The notes: generated from the letters alone by a model not told the origin. 23,297 nt of DNA from Candidatus Aminicenantes bacterium UBA4820 (GCA_002402325.1 DHFQ01000031.1:1-23297); one strand, 5' to 3'. Numbered from the stretch's first letter, positions 1 through 8,675 are shown. Numbers and translations: made by a program.

Positions 1-72
1 TGCGTAGCATTTACCTGCGTCAAATAAAGATGCAAATTAATATCGGATTTTGGGCCTAGCGGTTTTGATGAC

Positions 73-101
73 TTGACAAACCTGTTGTTTTAAAATATAT
101 T
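73..101 (+). promoter_or_regulatory. Sigma70-type promoter of the TonB-receptor/two-component operon
   Basis: A perfect -35 box TTGACA (73-78) is followed after 17 bases by TATATT (96-101). Transcription should start near 108, just before a strong ribosome-binding site AAGGAGG (114-120) that sits 5 bases before the ATG at 126. No other start signal of this quality is seen before the next four genes, so this promoter probably drives all five. Confidence 0.7.
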
Positions 102-125
102 ATAGTTGAGGATAAGGAGGTCGCT

Positions 126-2153
126 ATGAGACACATTTATATAATTTTCATTTTGATTTCATTTTTAGTAGTTGCTTCCATTAGTTGTCTTTGCAATGAG
201 ACTAAAGGAGAAGAAAACTATCTCTCTTTATTCTATCCTGAATCAGAAATAGTAACTGGGGCAACAAAAACAATAGAAAACATAAGAACCGCCCCAGCAA
301 CAGTGCGAGTTTTTACAAAAGAAGAAATAGAGGACCTTGGCGCAAATACTCTCTCAGACCTGTTAAACCTTTTAAGTTCTGCGATTATTGCTCCTCAGAC
401 AAATTCAAAAGACTCACTCTGGTTCAGGGGAATAAGAAATAGGTATAACGATAAAGTCCTTTTGCTTGTTGATTCGGTCCCTATAAGCAACCCTGTTTAT
501 TCCCATTCCCCGGTTGATGAATATCTTACTCTCGACAATGTTGAAAGAGTTGAGGTGATATTTGGTCCTGCTTCTGCTCTATATGGAAGCAACGCTTTTG
601 CAGGGACTATAAACATTATTACAAAAAAACCGGAAAAAGGTTCATATTTTCACACATCTTTACGGGGTGGCAATTACGATACAAAAGGTGCCTTTATTGA
701 ATATAATTATAAAAAGGGTGAATTTGGTATTTATTCATACTTTTCTTACTATGAAACTGATGGAGACGGGCTTGACAGAGATTGTCGCTATAAACCCAAT
801 ATTTTGAAATGGAATCCTAAGGAGAGAATTGCAGGTGGTGTTACGCTTGAATATAAGGATTGGTTTTTAAGATTAAATAGAATACACTATTATCACACTT
901 ATTACGGCGATTGGGATATTCCTATCTGGCGATGGAAAGATGAGGGTTATTTTTACAACGACACTTTTTCATCAATTGAAAAGAAATTTAAACTGTCCGA
1001 TAAAACATCTCTCTCTTTTATGGCTTACTACGCTGATTATGATTTAAAAAACTTCTGGAGAGACTTTAAATACAGTTGGAATGGCCCTGTGCCTGATCCA
1101 TATCAGGTCATATCAACATTCACCGAATCAATTGATGCACTACAAGATGGTATCAAAAGTGGGAGTGAAATAAGACTTCAATATACTCCTTCTGAAAAAT
1201 TACAAACCATTGCGGGTGTTACTTATGAAAGAATTAAAACCGGAAGGGTTGAGGATTTATGGACAAATATTTTTACAGGTGTTACCAGAAGGCCTTTTTA
1301 TATCAATCCACATTCTCTTTACAACTACGCAGGCTATCTTCAGCAAAGTTTGAAAGTGGGAGATAAATTATTGATTCTTGGAGGAGTAAGGGTTGATCAC
1401 TTAGACCTCTACGGCAATAAAACCACACCAAGGATAAGTTTTGTCTATACACCAACACACAAGACAGTCTTTAAACTTCTTTATGGAGAAGCCTTCAGAC
1501 AACCAAGTATGAGAGAATATTACACTGTTGATTTGACAGGATCATTCATTAAAGGAAACACCTCTCTCAACCCAGAAAAAATTAGAACACTTGAATTATC
1601 TGCATCACATTTTACTGAAAAATTAGGCGATTTTTCACTCACCCTTTTTGGAGAATGGACCTATGACGAAATTGGAGCACAAAATACCAAATTATATTCA
1701 AATTACCCGGGTAATAGGATAAGGGGATTAGAAGCAAATTATCATTATTCTGTTCCAAAGGTAATAGACATTCGTTTTGGGTATTCAAGAAACTGGTGCA
1801 ACCTTTACAATGTTCCGCCCTACATTTTAAAAGGAGAATCTATTTTTTCATTCACTGATAAAATCAAATTCTCAATAAATGGAGGGTATGTTGCGAAAAG
1901 GCCGAGAGATCCCAAAGATAATTTCTATTATGACCCATTAAAAACGCCCTATAAGAGAGGTCCCGTGGGAGGATATTTGTTACTTAATTCCACTTTACGA
2001 ATATATCCAATTTTCAAAAATTTTGAACTTTCTGCCTCAATTTACAATCTTTTAAACAGAGACTATTTCTTCCCAACCTACGACCCTACAAAGTATTATG
2101 ATTTGAAAGCGCCCAATAGAACCTTTTTGATAAGGTTAGGTGTTAAATTTTAA
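126..2153 (+). CDS. TonB-dependent outer-membrane receptor
   Basis: This is a gated beta-barrel of the outer membrane that imports a scarce ligand (metal chelate, cobalamin or similar) using energy from TonB/ExbBD. Residues 1-23 form a hydrophobic signal peptide. A TonB-box-like stretch (SEIVTGATKTIEN) precedes the plug domain (about residues 50-165), which has the family motifs VRVFTKEEIEDLG, a FRGI segment, VLLLVDSVPI, VERVEVIFGPASALYGSNAFAGTI and INIITK. The rest is aromatic-rich alternating barrel strand sequence, ending in the outer-membrane-type terminal phenylalanine (LIRLGVKF). At 675 residues it is in the BtuB/siderophore receptor size range. The start is fixed by AAGGAGG 5 bases upstream. 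Its stop directly abuts the next ATG, so it is cotranscribed with a binding protein and a two-component system. The ligand cannot be read from sequence. Confidence 0.93.
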   Translation: MRHIYIIFILISFLVVASISCLCNETKGEENYLSLFYPESEIVTGATKTIENIRTAPATVRVFTKEEIEDLGANTLSDLLNLLSSAIIAPQTNSKDSLWFRGIRNRYNDKVLLLVDSVPISNPVYSHSPVDEYLTLDNVERVEVIFGPASALYGSNAFAGTINIITKKPEKGSYFHTSLRGGNYDTKGAFIEYNYKKGEFGIYSYFSYYETDGDGLDRDCRYKPNILKWNPKERIAGGVTLEYKDWFLRLNRIHYYHTYYGDWDIPIWRWKDEGYFYNDTFSSIEKKFKLSDKTSLSFMAYYADYDLKNFWRDFKYSWNGPVPDPYQVISTFTESIDALQDGIKSGSEIRLQYTPSEKLQTIAGVTYERIKTGRVEDLWTNIFTGVTRRPFYINPHSLYNYAGYLQQSLKVGDKLLILGGVRVDHLDLYGNKTTPRISFVYTPTHKTVFKLLYGEAFRQPSMREYYTVDLTGSFIKGNTSLNPEKIRTLELSASHFTEKLGDFSLTLFGEWTYDEIGAQNTKLYSNYPGNRIRGLEANYHYSVPKVIDIRFGYSRNWCNLYNVPPYILKGESIFSFTDKIKFSINGGYVAKRPRDPKDNFYYDPLKTPYKRGPVGGYLLLNSTLRIYPIFKNFELSASIYNLLNRDYFFPTYDPTKYYDLKAPNRTFLIRLGVKF

Positions 2154-3062
2154 ATGAAAAAAGAGGTTTTCAAAAAAGTTAAAAATGCTTTGCTTTTTAT
2201 TCTTTTATTTACTTTGATAATACCCTCCTTTAGTTTAAATAAAGTTAGAGTTTCTCTTATTTTCAATAAAAATATCGCTCCATTTGAAATTATAAAGGAT
2301 GAAATTTCAAAAGAACTTGCAGGATGTGAGGTTATTCCTTATGATATAAAATCCCTTCCTCCAAAGATTCAAAGTGATTACATAGTAACGATTGGCATGG
2401 AGGCTTATAAAGTTGCTCTTCCAATTAAAGGAGAAACTAAACTTATTTACACGATGGTTCTTAATCCTGAAGAAAAATATGAAACTGCCTCAGACATTCT
2501 TGGTGTAGCAATGATTCCCTCTCCTAAGAGTCAATTCAATTTGCTCAATAAAGGTGCAAATATTGATACAGTAACAATTTTTTACAATCCCTTAAAAAGT
2601 AAAAAGATTGTTGAAGACTTTAAGAAATTAAACTCCGGCGTTATAACCTGTAACTTTATTGAAGTAAATTCAGAAAAAGAGTTACTCAACACACTGGAAA
2701 CATCATTTCCCAAATTGGGTGCAGTGTTACTAATTCCAGATTCAACGGTTTTAACAGAACAAGGCATCAAAAAAATGGTCATAAAAAGTTATGAAAACAA
2801 AGTCCCAATAATAGGATTTTCTCCTATGTACATTGAACTTGGTGCGGCGATGTCAATTTATATTTCAGAAAAAGATACCGCAAAAACAGTTAAAAATCTC
2901 ATCTATGGAGACAAACCTGAAATCTGGGATAGAACAAATGGGTTATGCTATTCAAGGTTGTGTGAAGTGAAGTTTTCAAAAAAAGCCGCTCAACAATTTT
3001 CCTTGAGGTTTGATCCATCACAGTTTGAAAGTGATGGAATCAGGATTGAAGGTGTAGAATGA
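2154..3062 (+). CDS. Periplasmic ABC-type substrate-binding protein (ABC_sub_bind family), without transporter genes
   Basis: A 302-residue secreted protein. Residues 1-27 form a signal peptide (basic start, then LLFILLFTLIIPSFS), with cleavage probably after SFS; there is no lipobox cysteine. The mature part looks like the two-lobed periplasmic binding fold of the PF04392 type: YIVTIGMEAYKVAL and KLIYTMVLNPEEKY in lobe 1, VTIFYNP at the hinge, and AVLLIPDSTVL, VPIIGFSPMYIELGAAMSIY and KTVKNLIYG in lobe 2. No permease or ATPase gene is in the window. Instead it lies between a TonB receptor and a histidine kinase, abutting the first and overlapping the second by 4 bases (ATGA). I infer that it delivers a ligand signal to the kinase. 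There is only a weak Shine-Dalgarno sequence, so it is likely translationally coupled. It is a distant paralogue of the gene at 10739. Family assignment is by eye. Confidence 0.75.
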   Translation: MKKEVFKKVKNALLFILLFTLIIPSFSLNKVRVSLIFNKNIAPFEIIKDEISKELAGCEVIPYDIKSLPPKIQSDYIVTIGMEAYKVALPIKGETKLIYTMVLNPEEKYETASDILGVAMIPSPKSQFNLLNKGANIDTVTIFYNPLKSKKIVEDFKKLNSGVITCNFIEVNSEKELLNTLETSFPKLGAVLLIPDSTVLTEQGIKKMVIKSYENKVPIIGFSPMYIELGAAMSIYISEKDTAKTVKNLIYGDKPEIWDRTNGLCYSRLCEVKFSKKAAQQFSLRFDPSQFESDGIRIEGVE

Positions 3063-4726
3063 ACAAAAAGGGAAGTTCATATCTAAGGGGCGTTTTCTTA
3101 AGAATCCTGATTGTAACTGCAATTCCCTCGATTCTGTTCCCTACTTTTATGATTTTTTCAGACTTAAGAAATGGAAGGCAGGCTCTTTTTGAAAGGTCAG
3201 AACAGATGCTTGAAGCGATTTCCAAAAGTTCAGTTGAAGGGCTTATAACGGGTCAATCAAAAACTTATCTCGAACCTCTTGCTGAGTGGGCTTTATACCA
3301 GAAAGAAAGTACAGGAGTTATCTTTCAAGATGCAAATGGGGAAGTTTTACTTGTAAAGATGAAAAATCAGGCTGATGAGAATTTTTTCTTATCTAAGATT
3401 GACTCATTAAATATTGACAGGGGGGAAATCAAATCACCATCTGGTAAGGTCTATTATTTCAGAAAAAATGTTACGATGTGGAAAATGGCAAGTGAAGAGG
3501 AAATCTTTGGGTTGAGCAAAGAAAAAAGCCTTGTAAATGCTGGGTTTGTTACCTATTTTTCAACCCCCTATTTTGTATATCAGCAAATTTACAGAAATCT
3601 TATCTTCTTTGGAGTTTTGATAGTTCTCTTTTTTGCATTTGCCCTTGTGGTAGCGAGGAGACTGAGTTTGAAGGTTACAAGACCAGTTTTTGATTTAATT
3701 AAAGCATTTAAAGAGTTTGAGGGTGGAAACTTCAATCCCCAGCTTTCCTATCCAAAAGAGAGGGAACTTTATGAACTTGTTGTTCAATTTAAGACTACAA
3801 CCTCAAGATTTGAGGAACTACTTAAAGAAAAAGATACAACTGCCCAGCAGCTTATAGAAACCGCAAAAGAACTTGAAGAGTTGAATGAAACACTTGAAGA
3901 AAGAATTTCAGAAAGGACAAGAGAACTTGAAAACACAAAAGAAATGCTTGAAATTTCTTCTCATGAAGCGATGGAGGCAAACAGATTAAAGTCTGAATTT
4001 CTTGCAAATATGAGTCATGAATTGAGAACCCCCTTAAATGCGGTTATAGGTTTTTCAGAACTTCTTTTGGAAGAAATCCCCGGAAAATTAAATGATGAAC
4101 AAAAAGAGTGTATAGAGGATATTTTATCAGCAGGAAAACATTTGCTTCAACTCATTAACGAAATACTTGACCTTTCAAAGGTTGAGGCTGGAAAAATGGT
4201 TTTAAATTATACGACATCGACTACAGAAGAGTTAATAAATAACATCAAGACAATAATGAAACCAATTCTTGAAAGAAAATCTCAGACTCTAATTATTAAA
4301 GCTGACAAAGCAGCCGATTCGCTTTATACGGATCAGGGGAAATTGAAGCAGATCATAATTAATCTTTTATCAAATGCAAGCAAATTTTCCCAAAATAAAA
4401 AAAATATATGGCTTGAAATAAAATCCGATTCAAAAGTGCACTTTTTTTCAATTAAAGATGAAGGAATTGGAATTGCTGAAAAGGATATTCCACTTATTTT
4501 TGAAGCGTTCAGGCAGGTCGATGGAAGTGCATCAAGAACGCAGGAAGGAACTGGGCTTGGGTTGACTCTGTGCAAGAAATTTGTAGAACTCCTCGGTGGA
4601 AAAATGTTTGTTAAAAGCAAATTGGGACATGGATCCACATTTTATTTCATTTTACCCTCTGACCCAACTTCAAAGGTTGAAGATGAAGATGTTGAGGAAG
4701 AATATGGCGAAATTGCTGGTAGTTGA
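3059..4726 (+). CDS. Membrane-bound sensor histidine kinase
   Basis: An inner-membrane sensor kinase of 555 residues. It has TM1 at about 12-31, a periplasmic sensing region of about 145 residues, TM2 at about 180-200, a HAMP-like linker to about 252, and a charged coiled coil (about 255-310, EELNETLEERISERTRELE). HisKA follows with FLANMSHELRTPLNAVIGFSE, where His320 is the phosphoacceptor. The HATPase domain has an N box with NLLSNASKFS (Asn439), the G1 motif DEGIGIAEKDIPLIFEAFRQ, and the G2 motif GTGLGLTLCKKFVELLGG. All catalytic motifs are intact. It starts inside the end of the binding-protein gene with AAGGTG upstream, and its own end overlaps the response-regulator start by 23 bases. 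The periplasmic part is not a domain I recognise. The partners are probably the two downstream receiver proteins. Confidence 0.93.
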   Translation: MNKKGSSYLRGVFLRILIVTAIPSILFPTFMIFSDLRNGRQALFERSEQMLEAISKSSVEGLITGQSKTYLEPLAEWALYQKESTGVIFQDANGEVLLVKMKNQADENFFLSKIDSLNIDRGEIKSPSGKVYYFRKNVTMWKMASEEEIFGLSKEKSLVNAGFVTYFSTPYFVYQQIYRNLIFFGVLIVLFFAFALVVARRLSLKVTRPVFDLIKAFKEFEGGNFNPQLSYPKERELYELVVQFKTTTSRFEELLKEKDTTAQQLIETAKELEELNETLEERISERTRELENTKEMLEISSHEAMEANRLKSEFLANMSHELRTPLNAVIGFSELLLEEIPGKLNDEQKECIEDILSAGKHLLQLINEILDLSKVEAGKMVLNYTTSTTEELINNIKTIMKPILERKSQTLIIKADKAADSLYTDQGKLKQIIINLLSNASKFSQNKKNIWLEIKSDSKVHFFSIKDEGIGIAEKDIPLIFEAFRQVDGSASRTQEGTGLGLTLCKKFVELLGGKMFVKSKLGHGSTFYFILPSDPTSKVEDEDVEEEYGEIAGS

Positions 4727-5072
4727 AGACAATCTTGTAAATCAGAAACTTATGAGAAAAATTCTTGAATCGTTGAACAATGAGGTCGTTTGCGTCTCAA
4801 CCGGCGAAGAGGCGTGGGCTTTAATTTCTTCTCAAATGCAATTTGATCTGATATTTCTTGATATGCACCTACCTAAGATGGATGGCTTTGAATTAGCGGG
4901 AAAAATCAAACTGCTTTTTGGAAACCAGACAAAAATAATAGCGGTAACCGCAATGGCAATGAGTGGGGATAAAGAAAAAGTTCTTGAGGCGGGTTGCGAC
5001 GATTACATTTCAAAACCCATTTTCATAAATGAAATTAAAGAGGTTCTTTCAAAATATTTAGGAGGAAACTAA
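4704..5072 (+). CDS. Single-domain response regulator (CheY-like receiver)
   Basis: A stand-alone receiver of 122 residues. The acidic pocket is at VVEDN (Glu8, Asp9), the phosphoacceptor is Asp53 in LIFLDMHLPKMDG, the conserved Thr is in IIAVTAMAM, and the Lys is in DDYISKPI. There is no output domain, so it probably relays phosphate or acts by protein contact, like receivers attached to hybrid kinases. I chose ATG 4704 instead of an upstream in-frame ATG at 4596. Receiver homology begins right at MAKLLVVED, a GAGGAAG ribosome site lies just before it, and the longer form would add 36 residues with no family match while overlapping the kinase by 131 bases. With this start the overlap is 23 bases. 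Confidence 0.88.
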   Translation: MAKLLVVEDNLVNQKLMRKILESLNNEVVCVSTGEEAWALISSQMQFDLIFLDMHLPKMDGFELAGKIKLLFGNQTKIIAVTAMAMSGDKEKVLEAGCDDYISKPIFINEIKEVLSKYLGGN

Positions 5073-5073
5073 A

Positions 5074-6654
5074 ATGGATCCAGAATGCAGACTTCTTATT
5101 GTTGATGATGATTTAAGTTTTAGAAGACTTGTTGAAAAGGAATTCAAGGCATTAGATTATACGGTAAAATGCGTTTCTGATGCAGAAAAGGCGCTTGAGG
5201 TACTTGATGTTTTTAGGCCCCACATTATAATCCTTGATTTACTTTTGCCAAAAATGGACGGCTTTGAACTCGCCAAAAGAATCAAACAAAAACCAGGTTT
5301 TCAGTCTATTCATATTTTGATGGTTACCGCAGTTTATCTCGATGAGGAAGACATAAAAAGGGCAATAAAGGGAGGAGCAAATGGCTATTTTTTCAAGCCC
5401 GACTTAATTCTCACAAAGCCCGTTCATATCAAAGAGTTAAGAGATGCGGTTGAATCAATGAGAAAAGAGTCCTTTGATTATACACCAGAACAAAAGAAAG
5501 CAAGAGATAGGATTTTAATTATTGACGATGATGAGAAAAACAGAAAACTTCTTAAAATGAGGTTACTGAGTGAAAATTTTGATGTTGTCGAGGCTGAAGA
5601 TGGAACAAAAGGGCTTGAATTAGCAGAATCGGAAAATGTTGACCTTATTCTTCTTGACATTAAAATGCCAGGAATGAGTGGCCTTGATGTCCTTACTGAA
5701 TTTGAAAAAAAAGAAGTTGAAGTGCCCGTTGTGATGATGACGGCGTACGGAAGTGAAAGCATAGCGGTTGAGGCTTTTAAGAAGGGGGCAACAGATTACT
5801 TGATAAAGCCTTTTGATACTCAGATGGCAGCAAAAAGGGTTGCTGATATTATTGAAAAGAATTCCTTAAGAAAAAGCAACGAAAAATTGGTAGAAAGATT
5901 AAAATCAATTTCAATTGACCTCATTTCAAGGCTTAATGTGATGGAAGTCCAGAATTCAAGGCTTGAGGAGGCATACTTAAGGCACAAGGAACTTTCCGAT
6001 TTTAATCAGGAATTTGTAAGGGCAGAAGCATCAAGAATAGAGAACAGCCTTTCTACTATTTTAAATTTATTACAATCTTCCGATGTGGGAAAGGTAAGTT
6101 CTATTGTTGTAAAGGAAGTTTTCTTTAATATAATTTCCCTTATGAACCTTGCACGACTAACTACAATACAGGCAAGATTGTGTCATCCCAATTTAAAGAA
6201 GGTTGATATTTCTAAAGAGTTACAACAACTAATTTCCTCTATAAGTAATCCAACTTTTTCTGATGAAATAAAAATAACTTTTTTAAATAAATTAGATGAA
6301 AGTATTGAAACAACTTTAGACACTCTTTTTTTAAAAGAAATAATTTTCAATATTTTATCTAACTGCATAGTCAGGCTTGAAAAAGAGGGGGAAATTATCG
6401 TTTCAGTTAGAAAAAGGAGTCTCGACGGTAAGGGAATCATTGTTGATTTTTTTGATGCCGGAAGAAAACTTGAAGAAAAGGAATTTTCAAAACTTGATCT
6501 TGATACGCTTGGAGCAAAATCTTATAAGACAACGGGTGAGGCTATGAAGATATCACTATGCTCATATCTTTGCGAAATATTGGGGTGGAATCTGGGAATT
6601 CCAAACGGTGCTCAAGATAATCCCAAAATCACCTTAGAGATTCCAGTAAGTTGA
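5074..6654 (+). CDS. Tandem receiver protein fused to a degenerate histidine-kinase-like domain
   Basis: A cytoplasmic protein of 526 residues in three parts. Receiver 1 (about 5-130) has Asp11-Asp13 and phosphoacceptor Asp55 in IILDLLLPKMDG. Receiver 2 (about 146-262) has phosphoacceptor Asp195 in LILLDIKMPGMSG, the Thr in VVMMTAYGS and the Lys in YLIKPF. A coiled-coil linker leads to a kinase-like tail (about 300-526). In the tail the segment FVRAEASRIENSLSTIL aligns by eye with the FLANMSHELRTPLNAI box, but Ser320 stands where the phospho-His belongs. The N box survives partly (NILSNC), while G1 (DAGRKL) and G2 (TTGEAMKISLC) are eroded. I infer a phosphorylation-responsive pseudokinase, perhaps regulating the upstream kinase. 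The start is supported by AGGAGG (5060-5065). It is the last gene of the operon. Confidence 0.85.
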   Translation: MDPECRLLIVDDDLSFRRLVEKEFKALDYTVKCVSDAEKALEVLDVFRPHIIILDLLLPKMDGFELAKRIKQKPGFQSIHILMVTAVYLDEEDIKRAIKGGANGYFFKPDLILTKPVHIKELRDAVESMRKESFDYTPEQKKARDRILIIDDDEKNRKLLKMRLLSENFDVVEAEDGTKGLELAESENVDLILLDIKMPGMSGLDVLTEFEKKEVEVPVVMMTAYGSESIAVEAFKKGATDYLIKPFDTQMAAKRVADIIEKNSLRKSNEKLVERLKSISIDLISRLNVMEVQNSRLEEAYLRHKELSDFNQEFVRAEASRIENSLSTILNLLQSSDVGKVSSIVVKEVFFNIISLMNLARLTTIQARLCHPNLKKVDISKELQQLISSISNPTFSDEIKITFLNKLDESIETTLDTLFLKEIIFNILSNCIVRLEKEGEIIVSVRKRSLDGKGIIVDFFDAGRKLEEKEFSKLDLDTLGAKSYKTTGEAMKISLCSYLCEILGWNLGIPNGAQDNPKITLEIPVS

Positions 6655-6658
6655 TTAT

Positions 6659-8653
6659 TTAGTACCCATTTTTTACAACTTCCTTTAAGAGGTCATCGTC
6701 AGCAATATATGCTTCTGTAATGTGTCCATTTTTATTATCTCTATTGAATTCCTTCACAACTTCAATTGCGTGTTCATTTCTTGCCCACGCCCTTCTTGCG
6801 ACTCCACCCATAACATCCCACTCAAGACCAGACTTTACAACATTATCTATCCTTCTTGAACCATCAAGCAGTATGCCATTTCCTCCGTTGATACATTTTG
6901 AAACTCCGACTCCTCCACCGTTTGATAGAACTGTGTATGTCATTCCTCTTGCTATATTTCCTCCAAAACAGTGGTGAGCCATATCTGATGTTATGTTTGA
7001 GCCATCGTAAATGTTTGCCGTTTCTCTAAATGGCGAATCTGTTCCCGAGACATCGTGATGATCTCTTCCCAGCATCACCGGACCAATAATCTTTTCTCTA
7101 ACCATTTTGTTGAATGTAAGCCCGATTTTTACCCTCATCTTAAAGTCAGCATAAAGAATTCTTGCCATAGTTCCTACAACCAACTTGTTTTTCTTTGCAT
7201 TTTTTATCCAATTGTAGTTATCTAAATCCTGTTCTCTTCTTTCCCTGTTGATGCACTCCATCGCTGCTTTATCTGTTTTATCCAGATCAGACTGCTTGTG
7301 TGAAAGGCATATCCATCTGAATGGTCCATAGCCGTAATCGAAATACAAAGGTCCCATAATGTCTTCAACATAACTCGGGAAGATAAATCCATCGCTTGTA
7401 TCAATCCCGTTTTTGGCTATTTCCTTAACTCCAGCATCGAAGACTGCTTTCATAAAGGAGTTTCCATAATCCCAGAATTTTGCTCCCCTATCAACAAGAT
7501 TTCTTAAAACGGCATAGTGTCTTTTTAAGCTTTCATCAACTTTTTTTGTAAACGCTTCGGGGTCTTTTTTAAGAAGTTCTTTTGCCTCTTCATAAGTCAA
7601 CCCCTGTGGCGTGTATCCACCTTCGTAAACAGCGTGACAGGAGGTTTGATCGGATAGAAGTTCAGAAGGCCACTTATTTTTGTAAGCATATTCAAGAAGA
7701 TCAACTACGTTTCCGTAGTAGGCAATTGAATAGGCTTCTTTTTTACTTAACTTCTCATACATCGTCTTTTCAACTTCTTTGAGGTCCGATGAAATCATCT
7801 TTACCCAACCTTGATTATACCTTGTCTCTATCCTGCTTTTATCAACTTCCGCAATTACACCAACAGCGCCAGCAATTTCACTTGCCTTCGGTTGAGCTCC
7901 CGACATTCCACCAAGCCCCGAACTTAAGAAAAGATGTCCTTCGAGTCCTTCATTGTGCGGGATTCCAAGATAAAGCCTTCCTGCATTTAAAAGTGTGATG
8001 TAGGTTCCGTGAACAATTCCCTGAGGACCTATGTACATCCACCCGCCCGCGGTCATCTGACCATAATTTGTGCACCCCAGTTCCTGAAGCCTCTTGAATT
8101 CCTGAGGATTATCAAACATCCCAACCATCAAGCCATTTGTTATAATCGCCCTTGGTGCCTCTTTTCTTGATGGGAAAAGTCCCATAGGATGACCTGAAGA
8201 AACAACAAGTGTTTGATTCTCATCCATCTCCTCAAGATATTTTTTTACAAGAAGGTACTGCATCCAATTTTGAAAAATCTGCCCTGTTTCACCATAGGTT
8301 ACAAGTTCATAAGGGTATAAAGCAACCTCAAAATCAAGGTTGTTTTCAATCATAACTTGCATTCCCTTTGCATCAAGAATTTTTCCTTTATATTTATCAA
8401 TGGGCTTCCCATAGATTCTTCCTTCAGGTCTAAACCTGTACCCATAAATTCTTCCCCTTGTTTTTAACTCTTCAAGAAACTCCTTAGCCATCTCTTCGTG
8501 AAATTTTTCTGGAATGTACCTCAAAGCATTTTTCAAGGCTAAAATGGTGTCCTTTTTTGAAAGATTAAATCCTCTTGATGGAGCCCTTCTTATTCCCTTT
8601 ACAAACTCTTTCTTCTCTGGCAATCTGTCAAAATTTAATTCAAACTTAACCAT
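6659..8653 (-). CDS. hutU: Urocanate hydratase (urocanase), long form
   Basis: Converts urocanate to imidazolone propionate using tightly bound NAD+, the second step of histidine breakdown, in the cytoplasm. The family motifs run in order: YGQMTAGGWMYIGPQGIVHGT, SSGLGGMSGAQPKA (NAD+ region), YNQGWVKM, DQTSCHAVYEGGYTPQGLTY, YGYGPFRWICLSHKQSDLDKTD, GPVMLGRDHHDVSGTDSPFRET and LSNGGGVGVSK. At 664 residues it is about 100 longer than the classical HutU of Pseudomonas or Bacillus and matches the long form known from several anaerobes. The segment equal to ARICW around classical Cys410 reads ARILYADFK, so Leu500 replaces the cysteine in my by-eye alignment. The start has GAAAGGAG upstream. No hutH, hutI or hutG is nearby. 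It converges on the operon to its left with only four bases between the stops. Confidence 0.95.
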   Translation of the reverse strand: MVKFELNFDRLPEKKEFVKGIRRAPSRGFNLSKKDTILALKNALRYIPEKFHEEMAKEFLEELKTRGRIYGYRFRPEGRIYGKPIDKYKGKILDAKGMQVMIENNLDFEVALYPYELVTYGETGQIFQNWMQYLLVKKYLEEMDENQTLVVSSGHPMGLFPSRKEAPRAIITNGLMVGMFDNPQEFKRLQELGCTNYGQMTAGGWMYIGPQGIVHGTYITLLNAGRLYLGIPHNEGLEGHLFLSSGLGGMSGAQPKASEIAGAVGVIAEVDKSRIETRYNQGWVKMISSDLKEVEKTMYEKLSKKEAYSIAYYGNVVDLLEYAYKNKWPSELLSDQTSCHAVYEGGYTPQGLTYEEAKELLKKDPEAFTKKVDESLKRHYAVLRNLVDRGAKFWDYGNSFMKAVFDAGVKEIAKNGIDTSDGFIFPSYVEDIMGPLYFDYGYGPFRWICLSHKQSDLDKTDKAAMECINRERREQDLDNYNWIKNAKKNKLVVGTMARILYADFKMRVKIGLTFNKMVREKIIGPVMLGRDHHDVSGTDSPFRETANIYDGSNITSDMAHHCFGGNIARGMTYTVLSNGGGVGVSKCINGGNGILLDGSRRIDNVVKSGLEWDVMGGVARRAWARNEHAIEVVKEFNRDNKNGHITEAYIADDDLLKEVVKNGY

Positions 8654-8675
8654 CGTTTTCTCCTTTCTAAAAATT

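Noticed and set aside
2154..3062. Uptake ABC transporter operon
   Set aside because: No permease or ATPase gene (no Walker A with ABC signature) was found near either binding protein in this window.
4596..4703. N-terminal extension of the single-domain receiver (36 residues before MAKLLVVED)
   Set aside because: It is the kinase C-terminus read in another frame. Receiver homology and the ribosome site both point to ATG 4704.
6645..6670. Terminator between the convergent operon end and hutU
   Set aside because: Only four bases separate the two stops and no GC-rich hairpin is visible. Transcription must end inside coding sequence or by Rho.
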